Below the pieces are notes generated by a model that saw nothing but the letters and a program-made list of their open reading frames with translations, had not been told where the DNA came from and searched no databases. From positions 1-15,392 of the forward strand of contig JACQUS010000381.1 of NCBI GenBank assembly GCA_016210125.1: DNA of 15,392 nt, given 5' to 3'. Of this stretch, positions 1 through 6,500 are shown in pieces. Position numbers and translations under genes: made by a program. How positions within the stretch are numbered: the stretch's first letter is position 1; every line of letters begins with the position of its first letter. The DNA is from Chloroflexota bacterium (lineage in GTDB: Bacteria > Chloroflexota > UBA6077 > FW602-bin22 > JACQUS01).

Positions 1-452
1 ACGGCTCGGCGGCCGTCGGCGAGCGCGTGATTGTCGTCGACGGCGGCGAGAACTTCTGGCCGCAGTGCAGCACCGCCGAGGCGCTGGCGGCGCGGGGCAA
101 GCGGGTCGAGCTGCTAAGCCCGGGGATGTGGGTTGGCGCGGAGATAAACAGCGGCTTCATCCCGCTGCTCTACCGGCGCTTCCGCGAGGGCGGCATCCGG
201 CTGACGCCGCAGGTGCGGCTGGCCGCCGTCGAGGATGGCGCGGTGGTCGTGGCTGACGTCTTCACCGGCGAGCGGCGGCGCATCGACGGCGTGGACACGG
301 TGGTGCTGGCGATGGGCAGCGTCGCCGACGACGGGCTGTACCACGCGCTGAAGGGCCGCGTGGCCGAGCTGCACGCGGTCGGCGACTGCGTCGCGCCGCG
401 GCGGCTGGACGCGGCGGTCCGCGAGGGCTTCCTGGCGGGGCAGGCGATTTGA
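1..452 (+). CDS. C-terminal part of an OYE/2,4-dienoyl-CoA reductase-type flavoprotein (5' end outside window)
   Basis: The reading frame is open from base 3 at the left edge to a TGA at 450-452, giving about 149 residues; the true start lies outside the window. The visible part begins in a beta-strand/glycine segment (ERVIVVDGG) followed by TAEALAARGKRVELLSP, a nucleotide-binding fold. It ends with VGDCVAPRRLDAAVREGFLAGQAI, the usual closing segment of dienoyl-CoA-reductase-type enzymes in which an FAD/NAD(P) domain follows an FMN barrel. It aligns along its whole length with about residues 504-646 of the complete flavoprotein at 8278-10218 (shared features: TAE.LA.RG.RV, LY.ALKG.VA, GD.VAPR..DA.REG..AG.A). 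It is therefore a paralogue of that protein, and the missing N-terminal part is probably an OYE barrel. The GTG at 27 is internal, not a start. The substrate is unknown; a role reducing an unsaturated acyl-CoA or related enone is family inference. Confidence 0.8.
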   Translation, partial: GSAAVGERVIVVDGGENFWPQCSTAEALAARGKRVELLSPGMWVGAEINSGFIPLLYRRFREGGIRLTPQVRLAAVEDGAVVVADVFTGERRRIDGVDTVVLAMGSVADDGLYHALKGRVAELHAVGDCVAPRRLDAAVREGFLAGQAI

Positions 453-507
453 CCTCACCCCCTCTACTCGCCCTCTCCGCAAGCAGAGAGGGGGACGGGA
501 GGTGAGG
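453..507. repeat. Long palindromic hairpin between the OYE fragment and the lyase gene
   Basis: It begins directly after the TGA at 450-452. Outer arms CCTCACC (453-459) and GGTGAGG (501-507) are perfectly complementary. An inner perfect 7-bp stem, CCCTCTC (471-477) with GAGAGGG (486-492), closes an 8-nt loop. There is no T tract, so a standard Rho-independent terminator is doubtful. The pyrimidine-rich left arm, purine-rich right arm and GGTGAGG end resemble the palindrome at 2784-2837, which suggests a dispersed intergenic palindrome (REP-like) or an mRNA-stabilising structure. Confidence 0.6.
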
Positions 508-532
508 TGATTACGGCGAGTACACAGAGGAA

Positions 533-537
533 AGGAG
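533..537 (+). promoter_or_regulatory. Ribosome binding site fixing the GTG start of the lyase
   Basis: AGGAG at 533-537 stands 9 nt before the GTG at 547. This supports the GTG rather than any upstream codon as the start of the CitE-like protein. Confidence 0.7.
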
Positions 538-546
538 AACGCGGCG

Positions 547-1428
547 GTGAAAATCAACGGCGTGACCATCCGGCGCTCGTACTTCGAGGCCCCCACGATG
601 GACGACCGCAAGTGGGGCAAGGTCCCGGAGATACCGGCGGACGTGTTTCTGGCCGACATGGAGGACAGCGTCCCGCCGAACCTGAAGGAGAAGTCCCGCT
701 ACAAGGTCGTCGACCTCATCAAGGACCCCAGCTTCTTCGAGGGGCGCGAGTTCATCTGCCGGCCGAACCACCCGTCGACGTCGTGGGGTCGCGAGGACAT
801 CGAGGCCCTGGCCGAAGCCAAAGCCCCGTTCATCCTCTACCCCAAGGCCCGTACCGCCGACGAGATCCGCGAGCTGAAGCGCACCTTCGACCGCCACGGG
901 GCCACGCCGGAGATCCACGTCATCATCGAGACGCCACAGGCCGTCCTGCACCTAGAGGAGATCGCCGAGGTGCCGGGCGTCACCGGCCTGACCTGGGGTC
1001 CCGGCGACTTCTCGATGGAGACGCGTATCTCGCTCACCGACGGCCGCCACGCCTTTCGCGAGGGCTTCCTCTACGGCCGCTCGAAGACGCTCATCACCGC
1101 GCGCGCCTTCGGCCACGAGGCCGTCGAGGGCATCTTCGTCGCCGACCTCAAGGACCTCGACGCCGTCCGCGCAGAGGTGCGCATCTCGAAGCTGTTCAGC
1201 TTCGACGGCAACATGACCTTTTACCCGCCGCACGTGCCGATCTTCAACGAGGCCCACACGCCGACCGAGGAGGAGGCGCGCTGGGCGCGGCGCGTCGTGG
1301 AAGTCTACGAGGCCGAGCGCGACGCCGGCCACGGGGCCATCACCCTCGACGGCAAGTACATCACCGTCCACCAGTACAGCCTGGCCAAGCGCGCCGTGCG
1401 CGTCGCCGACGCCCTGGGCATCGGCTAG
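547..1428 (+). CDS. CitE-like lyase of the HpcH/HpaI aldolase/citrate lyase family
   Basis: A 293-residue protein of normal length for CitE/malyl-CoA lyase-like TIM barrels, which cleave (or form) C-C bonds in 3-hydroxyacyl-CoA thioesters such as citryl-, citramalyl- or malyl-CoA, using Mg2+. Visible family marks are the N-terminal DMED segment (residues 37-40, cf. LDLEDSV), an Arg-Pro-Asn (72-74) at the usual R-x-N position, PKA in the middle strand, E128 of the IIET strand and D154 in WGPGD as expected metal ligands, and a C-terminal lid region (TLDGKYITVHQ). In human CLYBL and malyl-CoA lyases the lid carries a catalytic Asp (MVDMP-type motif); here that position is Thr273. GTG start is supported by AGGAG at 533. 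It sits between an OYE gene and a CoA-transferase, consistent with cleavage of an acyl-CoA in a degradation route. Substrate is not predictable; fold assignment is firm. Confidence 0.85.
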   Translation: MKINGVTIRRSYFEAPTMDDRKWGKVPEIPADVFLADMEDSVPPNLKEKSRYKVVDLIKDPSFFEGREFICRPNHPSTSWGREDIEALAEAKAPFILYPKARTADEIRELKRTFDRHGATPEIHVIIETPQAVLHLEEIAEVPGVTGLTWGPGDFSMETRISLTDGRHAFREGFLYGRSKTLITARAFGHEAVEGIFVADLKDLDAVRAEVRISKLFSFDGNMTFYPPHVPIFNEAHTPTEEEARWARRVVEVYEAERDAGHGAITLDGKYITVHQYSLAKRAVRVADALGIG

Positions 1429-1448
1429 CGGCGCGGGAACGACATATG

Positions 1449-1508
1449 CAGAGAGGGCTACCGGGCTACCGCCCCCTCTGAATGGTCCACTCGGTGGGGT
1501 GGAGTGGA
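1449..1508. repeat. Two successive hairpins in the lyase-CoA-transferase spacer
   Basis: Hairpin one pairs CAGAGAGGGC (1449-1458) with GCCCCCTCTG (1471-1480), 9 of 10 positions, around a 12-nt loop that contains TACC twice. Hairpin two pairs TCCACTC (1486-1492) with GAGTGGA (1502-1508) around 9 nt. Neither is followed by a T tract. They fill the 116-nt gap between the TAG at 1428 and the ribosome binding site at 1531. They may protect mRNA or weaken read-through; no function is demonstrated. Confidence 0.5.
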
Positions 1509-1530
1509 GCCAGCCACAGGAACCTATGCG

Positions 1531-1536
1531 AAGGAG
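1531..1536 (+). promoter_or_regulatory. Ribosome binding site choosing GTG 1545 over ATG 1482
   Basis: AAGGAG at 1531-1536 stands 8 nt before the GTG at 1545. The upstream in-frame ATG at 1482 has no such site and would add 21 residues that precede the conserved family N-terminus and overlap a hairpin arm. Confidence 0.7.
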
Positions 1537-1544
1537 AAGGGCGC

Positions 1545-2768
1545 GTGAGCGTGCAGCCAGGCCCGCCGAAGGCGCTGGAAGGCGTGCGGGCGCTCGACCT
1601 GGGCATCTTCCTGGCCGGGCCGTTCTGCTCGACGCTCCTCGCCGAGTTCGGCGCCACGGTCTACAAGGTCGAGCAGCCGGGCGCGGGCGATCCCATGCGG
1701 CGCATCGGCGGGCCGGAGGCCATGGCCCAGGGCCGCAACCTCTGGTGGGCGCAGGAGAGCCGCAACAAGAAGAGCGTCACCTGCGACCTCCGAACGCCGC
1801 GCGGCCAGCAGCTCATGCGCGACCTGGCGCAACACGTCGACGTCGTCGCGGAGAGCTTCCTGCCGGGCACGCTTGAGGGCTGGGGCCTCGGCTACGACGA
1901 CCTACGGGCCATCAACCCGGGCATCATCTTGGTGCGCGTCTCTGGCTTCGGCCAGAGCGGGCCGAACCGCCAGCGGCCCGGCTTCGCGCGCATCGCGCAG
2001 GCGTACGCCGGGCTGACGTACCTGGCCGGCGAGTCCGGCGGCCCTCCGCTTACGCCCGGCTCGACCTCGCTGGCCGACTATGGCGCCGGGCTCTTCGCCG
2101 CCTTCGGCACGCTCGTCGCGCTCCAGCACCGCCAGCGCACCGGCGAGGGCCAGGTCGTCGATATGGCGCTCTTCGAGAGCATCTTCAGGCTGATGGACAC
2201 CCTGGCGATCGTGTACGGCGTCCACGGTGTGGTGCGCGACCGCCTGGGTCGCTTCACGCCGCTGGCCGCGCCGCACGGGCAGTACCCGACCAAGGACGGA
2301 CGCTGGGTGACCATCGCCTGTATCACCGACCAGCAGTTCGCCGGCCTCGTCGCCGGCCTCGGCCGCCCGGAGCTGGCCGCGGACGAGCGCTTCCAGAGCG
2401 GGCGCAGCCGCGCCGCGCACGGCGACGTGCTGAACGCCCTGGTCGAGGAGCTGACGGCGCGGCACACGCTCGCCGACATCCTCGACTTGCTCGACCGCCA
2501 CGGCGTGCCAGGGTGTCCCGTCAACAGCATCGCCGACATCTTCGCCGACGCGCACTTCTGGGAGCGCGGCGACCTGGTGCGCGTGGCCGATCCCGTCCTG
2601 GGCGACATCGCCGTGCCAGGGCCGGTGCCGCATCTGAGTCGGACGCCGGGGCGCATCGAGCACCTCGGCCCGGTCGCGCCCGGCGAGCACAACGCGGAGG
2701 TCTACTGCGGCGTGCTGGGGCTGTCCGCGGCGGAGCTGGAGGCGTTGCAACGCGCAGGAGTGATCTAG
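1545..2768 (+). CDS. CaiB/BaiF family (class III) CoA-transferase
   Basis: 407 residues from the GTG at 1545, the normal length for single-domain class III CoA-transferases, which move CoA between an acyl-CoA donor and a carboxylic acid through an enzyme-bound aspartyl ester. Diagnostic features: the N-terminal LEGVRALDLG, AEFGATVYKVEQPGAGDPMR (CoA-binding region), NKKSVTCDL, the GFGQSGP segment, and LADYGAGLFAAFGTL with Asp178 at the position of the catalytic aspartate of formyl-CoA transferase. RTGEGQVVDMALFESI and the C-terminal LGLSAAELEALQRAGVI are also typical. The active site therefore looks intact, unlike the first half of the paralogue at 14123. It lies between a CitE-like lyase and an FAD dehydrogenase, which suggests it activates the acid processed by these neighbours (compare itaconate or mesaconate CoA-transferases). 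The acid itself cannot be read from the sequence. Confidence 0.92.
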   Translation: MSVQPGPPKALEGVRALDLGIFLAGPFCSTLLAEFGATVYKVEQPGAGDPMRRIGGPEAMAQGRNLWWAQESRNKKSVTCDLRTPRGQQLMRDLAQHVDVVAESFLPGTLEGWGLGYDDLRAINPGIILVRVSGFGQSGPNRQRPGFARIAQAYAGLTYLAGESGGPPLTPGSTSLADYGAGLFAAFGTLVALQHRQRTGEGQVVDMALFESIFRLMDTLAIVYGVHGVVRDRLGRFTPLAAPHGQYPTKDGRWVTIACITDQQFAGLVAGLGRPELAADERFQSGRSRAAHGDVLNALVEELTARHTLADILDLLDRHGVPGCPVNSIADIFADAHFWERGDLVRVADPVLGDIAVPGPVPHLSRTPGRIEHLGPVAPGEHNAEVYCGVLGLSAAELEALQRAGVI

Positions 2769-2790
2769 GTTAGGACGTTGCGACCTAACC
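2768..2790. repeat. Hairpin directly at the stop of the first CoA-transferase
   Basis: GGTTAGG (2768-2774) pairs perfectly with CCTAACC (2784-2790). The intervening bases can add a 2-bp CG/CG stem after an A-A mismatch. The hairpin starts at the last base of the TAG stop codon. Its right arm is also the left end of the next palindrome, so the two structures compete. There is no T tract. Confidence 0.5.
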
Positions 2791-2837
2791 CCCCGGCCCC
2801 CTTCCCGGCGCGGGAAGGGGGAGAAGAGGGGATGAGG
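2784..2837. repeat. GC-rich palindrome, related in form to the one at 453-507
   Basis: The core is a perfect 11-bp stem: CCCCCTTCCCG (2797-2807) with CGGGAAGGGGG (2811-2821), closed by a GCG loop. The flanks CCTAACCCC and GGGGATGAGG partly pair. As at 453-507, the element starts CCT.ACCCC, has a pyrimidine-rich arm and a purine-rich arm, and ends in TGAGG just before the ribosome binding site of the next gene. It is best described as a dispersed intergenic palindrome; a terminator is less likely because no U run follows. Confidence 0.6.
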
Positions 2838-2856
2838 TATCGAGGGAGCGCAAGCG

Positions 2857-4338
2857 ATGGCTGCTGACGTCGTCGTCGTCGGGACCGGCAACGCCGGCCT
2901 GTGCGCGGCGCTGGCCGCGCGCGCGTGCGGCGCCGAGGTCGTGGTGCTCGAGAAGGCCCCGCCGACGCACCGTGGCGGCAACTCGTACTACTCTTCGGCC
3001 GTCTTCCGCTTCGTCTACCGTGGCATGGACGACATCCTCGCTCTGGCCCCCGACCTGTCGCCGGCCGAGCTGGAGCGCATGGACGTCGGCGCCTACAGCG
3101 AGGCTGACTTCTTCGACGACCTCATGCGCGTGACTGACTACCGCAGCGACGCCGACCTGGCCGACGTGCTCGTCCGCGAGTCCTACCCGACGATGTGCTG
3201 GTTCCGCGACCTCGGCCTGCGCGCCGTGCCCCTCTGGGGCGTGCAATGGGCTCAGGGCAGCAAGCACCGGTTCTTCCCGGGCTTGGTCCTCGAGCTCGTG
3301 GGCGGCGGCCCCGGCCTCGTCGACGGCCTGCTGGCCGCCGCCGAGGCCCGCGGCGTGGCCGTGCGCTACGAGAGCATGGTCGTCGCGCTGCGCCAGGACG
3401 CACGCGGGCGCGTCACCGGCCTGCGCGTGAAGACGGCCGCCGGCGGCGTGGAAGACATGGCCGCCAAGGCGGTTGTCCTAGCCAGCGGCGGCTTCGAGGC
3501 CAACGCGGAGATGCGTGCCACCTACCTCGGGGCCGGCTGGGACCTCGTCAAGGTGCGCGGCACGCGCTACAACACCGGCGAGGCCATCCGCATGGCGCTG
3601 GACATCGGCGCGCAGCCCTGCGGGCACTGGAGCGGCTGCCATGCCGTGGCCTGGGATGCGAACGCGCCGCCCTACGGCGACCCGGCTCTCGGCGACGTGT
3701 ACCGGCGACACTACTATCCTTACGGCATCATCGTCAACGTCGACGGCGAGCGCTACGTCGACGAGGGCGCCGACATCCGCTACTACACCTACGCCAAATA
3801 TGGCCGGCAGATCAGCAAGCAGCCGCGCATGCTCGCCGCGCAGGTCTTCGATGCCAAGATTGCCGACCTCCTGCCGCCGGAGTACCGCCGGCGCGAGGCC
3901 GCGCGCTTCACGGCCAGCACGATCGAGGAGCTGGCCGACAAGCTGGGCATCGGCCGCGCGGCGCTGGCCAAGACGGTCCGCGACTTCAACGCCGCCGTGC
4001 AGCCCGGCGAGTTCAACCCGCGGGTCAAGGACGGCAAGCGCGCAGTCGGCATCACACCACCGAAGTCCAACTGGGCGCTGGCTATCGACACGCCGCCGTT
4101 CCTCGGCTTCCTGGTGACGCCCGGCATCACGTTCACTTTCGGCGGGCTGAAGACTAGCCCGCGAGGCCAGGTGCTCGACACGATGGACCAGCCCATCCCT
4201 GGTTTGTACGCCGCCGGCGAGCTGGTCGGCGGGCTGTTCTACGACGGCTACCCCGGCGGCAGCGGGCTCATGGCCGGGGCTGTCTTCGGCCGCGTCGCCG
4301 GCCGCAGCGCCGGCCAGGCGGCGAAGGGAGAGGGCTGA
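2857..4338 (+). CDS. FAD-dependent dehydrogenase/reductase, tricarballylate dehydrogenase (TcuA)/fumarate reductase flavoprotein-like
   Basis: 493 residues from ATG 2857, preceded by AGGGAG at 2843-2848. The N-terminus ADVVVVGTGNAGLCAALAAR is a Rossmann FAD motif (G9-T-G-N-A-G14), followed by VVVLEKAPPTHRGGNS, the second-strand Glu and the GGNS segment typical of fumarate reductase/TcuA-like proteins. Later landmarks are VVLASGGFEAN, RYVDEGADIRYYTYAKYGR and the C-terminal FAD closure (GLYAAGELVGG, YPGGSGLMAGAVFGR). The RGGNS and DEGAD..YYTYAKYGR pattern recalls TcuA, which oxidises tricarballylate to cis-aconitate, so an acid or acyl-CoA desaturation next to a double-bond carboxyl group is plausible. 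No signal peptide or Fe-S cysteines are seen, so it is probably cytoplasmic and passes electrons to a separate acceptor. A 3-ketosteroid-dehydrogenase-like or urocanate-reductase-like role is an alternative. Family call is firm, substrate is not. Confidence 0.85.
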   Translation: MAADVVVVGTGNAGLCAALAARACGAEVVVLEKAPPTHRGGNSYYSSAVFRFVYRGMDDILALAPDLSPAELERMDVGAYSEADFFDDLMRVTDYRSDADLADVLVRESYPTMCWFRDLGLRAVPLWGVQWAQGSKHRFFPGLVLELVGGGPGLVDGLLAAAEARGVAVRYESMVVALRQDARGRVTGLRVKTAAGGVEDMAAKAVVLASGGFEANAEMRATYLGAGWDLVKVRGTRYNTGEAIRMALDIGAQPCGHWSGCHAVAWDANAPPYGDPALGDVYRRHYYPYGIIVNVDGERYVDEGADIRYYTYAKYGRQISKQPRMLAAQVFDAKIADLLPPEYRRREAARFTASTIEELADKLGIGRAALAKTVRDFNAAVQPGEFNPRVKDGKRAVGITPPKSNWALAIDTPPFLGFLVTPGITFTFGGLKTSPRGQVLDTMDQPIPGLYAAGELVGGLFYDGYPGGSGLMAGAVFGRVAGRSAGQAAKGEG

Positions 4339-4346
4339 CGCGACGG

Positions 4347-4393
4347 CGCTCTGGTTCAGTCCAGAGCGGGCTTTGCCCCTTTTGGACCGAACC
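4347..4393. promoter_or_regulatory. Alternative, mutually exclusive hairpins upstream of hyuA
   Basis: Hairpin A: CGCTCTGG (4347-4354) pairs perfectly with CCAGAGCG (4361-4368) around TTCAGT. Structure B: GGTTCAGTCC (4353-4362) pairs at 9 of 10 positions with GGACCGAACC (4384-4393) and encloses a small GGGC-TTT-GCCC hairpin followed by CTTTT. A and B share bases 4353-4362 and cannot form together, the geometry of an attenuator. It lies in the 101-nt spacer between the FAD protein and hyuA. No ligand-binding riboswitch class is recognised; regulation is inference. Confidence 0.4.
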
Positions 4394-4426
4394 CTGGGAT
4401 GGGGTGGGGCGGGGCCAGCGATGCAG

Positions 4427-4432
4427 AAGGAG
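4427..4432 (+). promoter_or_regulatory. Ribosome binding site fixing GTG start of hyuA
   Basis: AAGGAG at 4427-4432 lies 7 nt before the GTG at 4440, which opens directly into the conserved GIRLAIDIGGTFTDL segment. Confidence 0.75.
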
Positions 4433-4439
4433 ATAGCCT

Positions 4440-6500
4440 GTGGGCATTCGGCTAGCCATCGACATCGGCGGGACGTTCACCGACCTGGCCGCCTACGTCG
4501 AGGAGACCGGCCAGCTCGTCTTTACCAAGTCCTCGACCACGCCGCGCGAGCTGACCGAGGCCATGGTGCGCTGCCTCGACAAGGCTGGCGTGGCGGCCAG
4601 CGGCGTCGAGACATTCATCCACGGCTCGACCATCGGCATCAACACCATCATCCAGCGCACGGGCCCGCCGACGGCGCTGATCACCACCAAGGGCTTCCGC
4701 GACGTCTACGAGATGGGCCGCCGCAACCGGCCGGAGATCTACGACCTCTTCTTCCACCGGCCGCGGCCGCTCGTGCCGCGCGACCTGCGCTACGAGGTCG
4801 TCGAGCGCCTGAGCTCGGAGGGCCAGGTCAAGGTAGCGTTAGACGAGCAGCAAGTCCGTGATGTGCTGCGGCAGATGGGCCAGCGCGGTATCGCGGCCGT
4901 CGCCGTCTGCCTGCTGCACTCGTATGCCAACCCCGACCACGAGCAGCGCGTCGGCGCGCTGGCACGCGAGCTGCTGCCCGAGGCCTTCGTCTCGGTGTCC
5001 AGCGACATCCACCGCGAGTACCGCGAGTACGAGCGCACCTCGACGACGGTGATGAACGCCTACCTCGGCCCGGTGGTCGGCCGCTACCTGCAGCGGCTGG
5101 GTGAGCGCCTCAGCGAGCTGCGCTTCGGCGGGCGCATCCTGATCATGCAGTCGAGCGGCGGGGTCATGAGCCTCGACGCCGCGGCCAAGCAGCCGGTGCG
5201 CATTATCGAGTCCGGGCCGGCTGGCGGCGTCGCCGGGACGCTCTACCTCTGCGAGCAGCTTGGCTACCGCAACGCCATCGCCTTCGACATGGGCGGCACG
5301 ACGGTCAAGGCCTGCCTCATCGACAACGGCCGCGCCAAGGTTACGACCGACTACTATGTCGGCGGGCGCGTCACCGGCCTTCCGGCCCAGGTGCCGTTTC
5401 TCGACCTCATCGAGATCGGCGCCGGCGGCGGCAGCCTGGCGTGGGTCGATCCGGTCGGCGCCCTGCGCGTCGGGCCGCTGAGCGCTGGGGCCGACCCCGG
5501 CCCGGCCTGCTACGGCCTCGGCGGCAGCGAGCCGACGGTCACCGACGCCAACGTGCTCGTGGGCAAGATCGACCCGGCGCGCTTCCTCGGCGGCGAGATG
5601 CCGCTCGATCGCCGGCTGGCCGAGGAGGCCGTGGCCCGCGTCGGCCAGCGCGTTGGCCTCGACCCGCTCCAGACGGCCAACGGCATCGTGCGCATCGCCA
5701 ACGCCATGATGGCCCGCGCCATCTCCAAGGTCTCGGTCGAGCGCGGCTACGACCCCCGCGACTTCGCCCTCGTGGCCTACGGCGGCGGCGGGCCGATGCA
5801 CGCCACCGCCCTGGCGCGCGAGCTGCAGATTCCGCATGTCGTCGTGCCGCAGGCCCCAGCCGAGTTCAGTGCCCTGGGCATGCTCTGCACCGACCTGCGC
5901 CACGACTTCACGCGGACCGCGCCGACGTCGATCGCCGACCTGCCGCCGGCCGAGCTCGAGGCGCGCTTCGCCGCGCTGGAGCTCGCCGCCGCCGAGCAGC
6001 TCGCCGCCGAGGGCGTCGACGGCGCGCGCTTCGCCTGCGTGCGTACGGCCGACGTGCGCTATGTCGGGCAGTTCCACACCATCGGCATCGGCGTACCCAG
6101 CCGCGTCGCCGGCCGCGCCGACCTCGACGGCATCAGCCAGCGCTTCCACGAGGCGCACGACGCGGCCTACGGCCACGCCGCGCCGCGGGAAGCGACCGAG
6201 ATCATCAACCTGCGGCTGGCAGCGCTGGTGCGCCTGGCCAAGCCGCAGTTCCCGCCTTTGGAGCGCGACGGCCAAGGCCCGCCGCCGGCTGCCTACCTGG
6301 GCCGCCGCCGCGTGCTCTGGGAGGACGGCTCCTGGCACGACTGCCCGATCTACGAGCGCGAGGCCCTGCGCGCCGGCAACGTCGTGGTCGGTCCGGCCGT
6401 GGTGCACGAGCGCGCCTCGGTAATCCCCATCGGCCCGCACGACCGACTGGAGGTCGACGCCGTGGGCCACCTGCACATCGCTATTCACGGAGGAAAGTAG
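4440..6500 (+). CDS. hyuA: Hydantoinase/oxoprolinase subunit A (N-methylhydantoinase A family)
   Basis: 686 residues from GTG 4440, the usual length for HyuA. This ATP-binding subunit of the ASKHA fold works with HyuB in ATP-dependent opening of cyclic amides (hydantoins, 5-oxoproline) or, in related enzymes, carboxylation of ketones. Seen: the N-terminal phosphate loop AIDIGGTFTDL (residues 6-16), HGSTIGINTIIQRTG around S63, SGPAGG (258-263), a second phosphate loop FDMGGTTVKACLI with D283, GAGGGSLAWVD, GPLSAGADPGPACYG, and the C-terminal half with RYVGQFHTIGI. All are family marks and no key segment appears missing. It is followed without any gap by hyuB, whose ribosome binding site lies inside the hyuA 3' end. 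The third, small subunit of acetone carboxylase is absent nearby, which favours a hydantoinase/oxoprolinase-like or an unknown two-subunit reaction. Confidence 0.93.
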   Translation: MGIRLAIDIGGTFTDLAAYVEETGQLVFTKSSTTPRELTEAMVRCLDKAGVAASGVETFIHGSTIGINTIIQRTGPPTALITTKGFRDVYEMGRRNRPEIYDLFFHRPRPLVPRDLRYEVVERLSSEGQVKVALDEQQVRDVLRQMGQRGIAAVAVCLLHSYANPDHEQRVGALARELLPEAFVSVSSDIHREYREYERTSTTVMNAYLGPVVGRYLQRLGERLSELRFGGRILIMQSSGGVMSLDAAAKQPVRIIESGPAGGVAGTLYLCEQLGYRNAIAFDMGGTTVKACLIDNGRAKVTTDYYVGGRVTGLPAQVPFLDLIEIGAGGGSLAWVDPVGALRVGPLSAGADPGPACYGLGGSEPTVTDANVLVGKIDPARFLGGEMPLDRRLAEEAVARVGQRVGLDPLQTANGIVRIANAMMARAISKVSVERGYDPRDFALVAYGGGGPMHATALARELQIPHVVVPQAPAEFSALGMLCTDLRHDFTRTAPTSIADLPPAELEARFAALELAAAEQLAAEGVDGARFACVRTADVRYVGQFHTIGIGVPSRVAGRADLDGISQRFHEAHDAAYGHAAPREATEIINLRLAALVRLAKPQFPPLERDGQGPPPAAYLGRRRVLWEDGSWHDCPIYEREALRAGNVVVGPAVVHERASVIPIGPHDRLEVDAVGHLHIAIHGGK

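Noticed and set aside
1482..1544. Upstream ATG as the start of the first CoA-transferase
   Set aside because: No ribosome binding site, overlaps a hairpin, and adds residues unlike the family N-terminus; AAGGAG points to GTG 1545.
453..2837. Spacer hairpins as Rho-independent terminators
   Set aside because: None is followed by a U run, and the genes on both sides look functionally linked.
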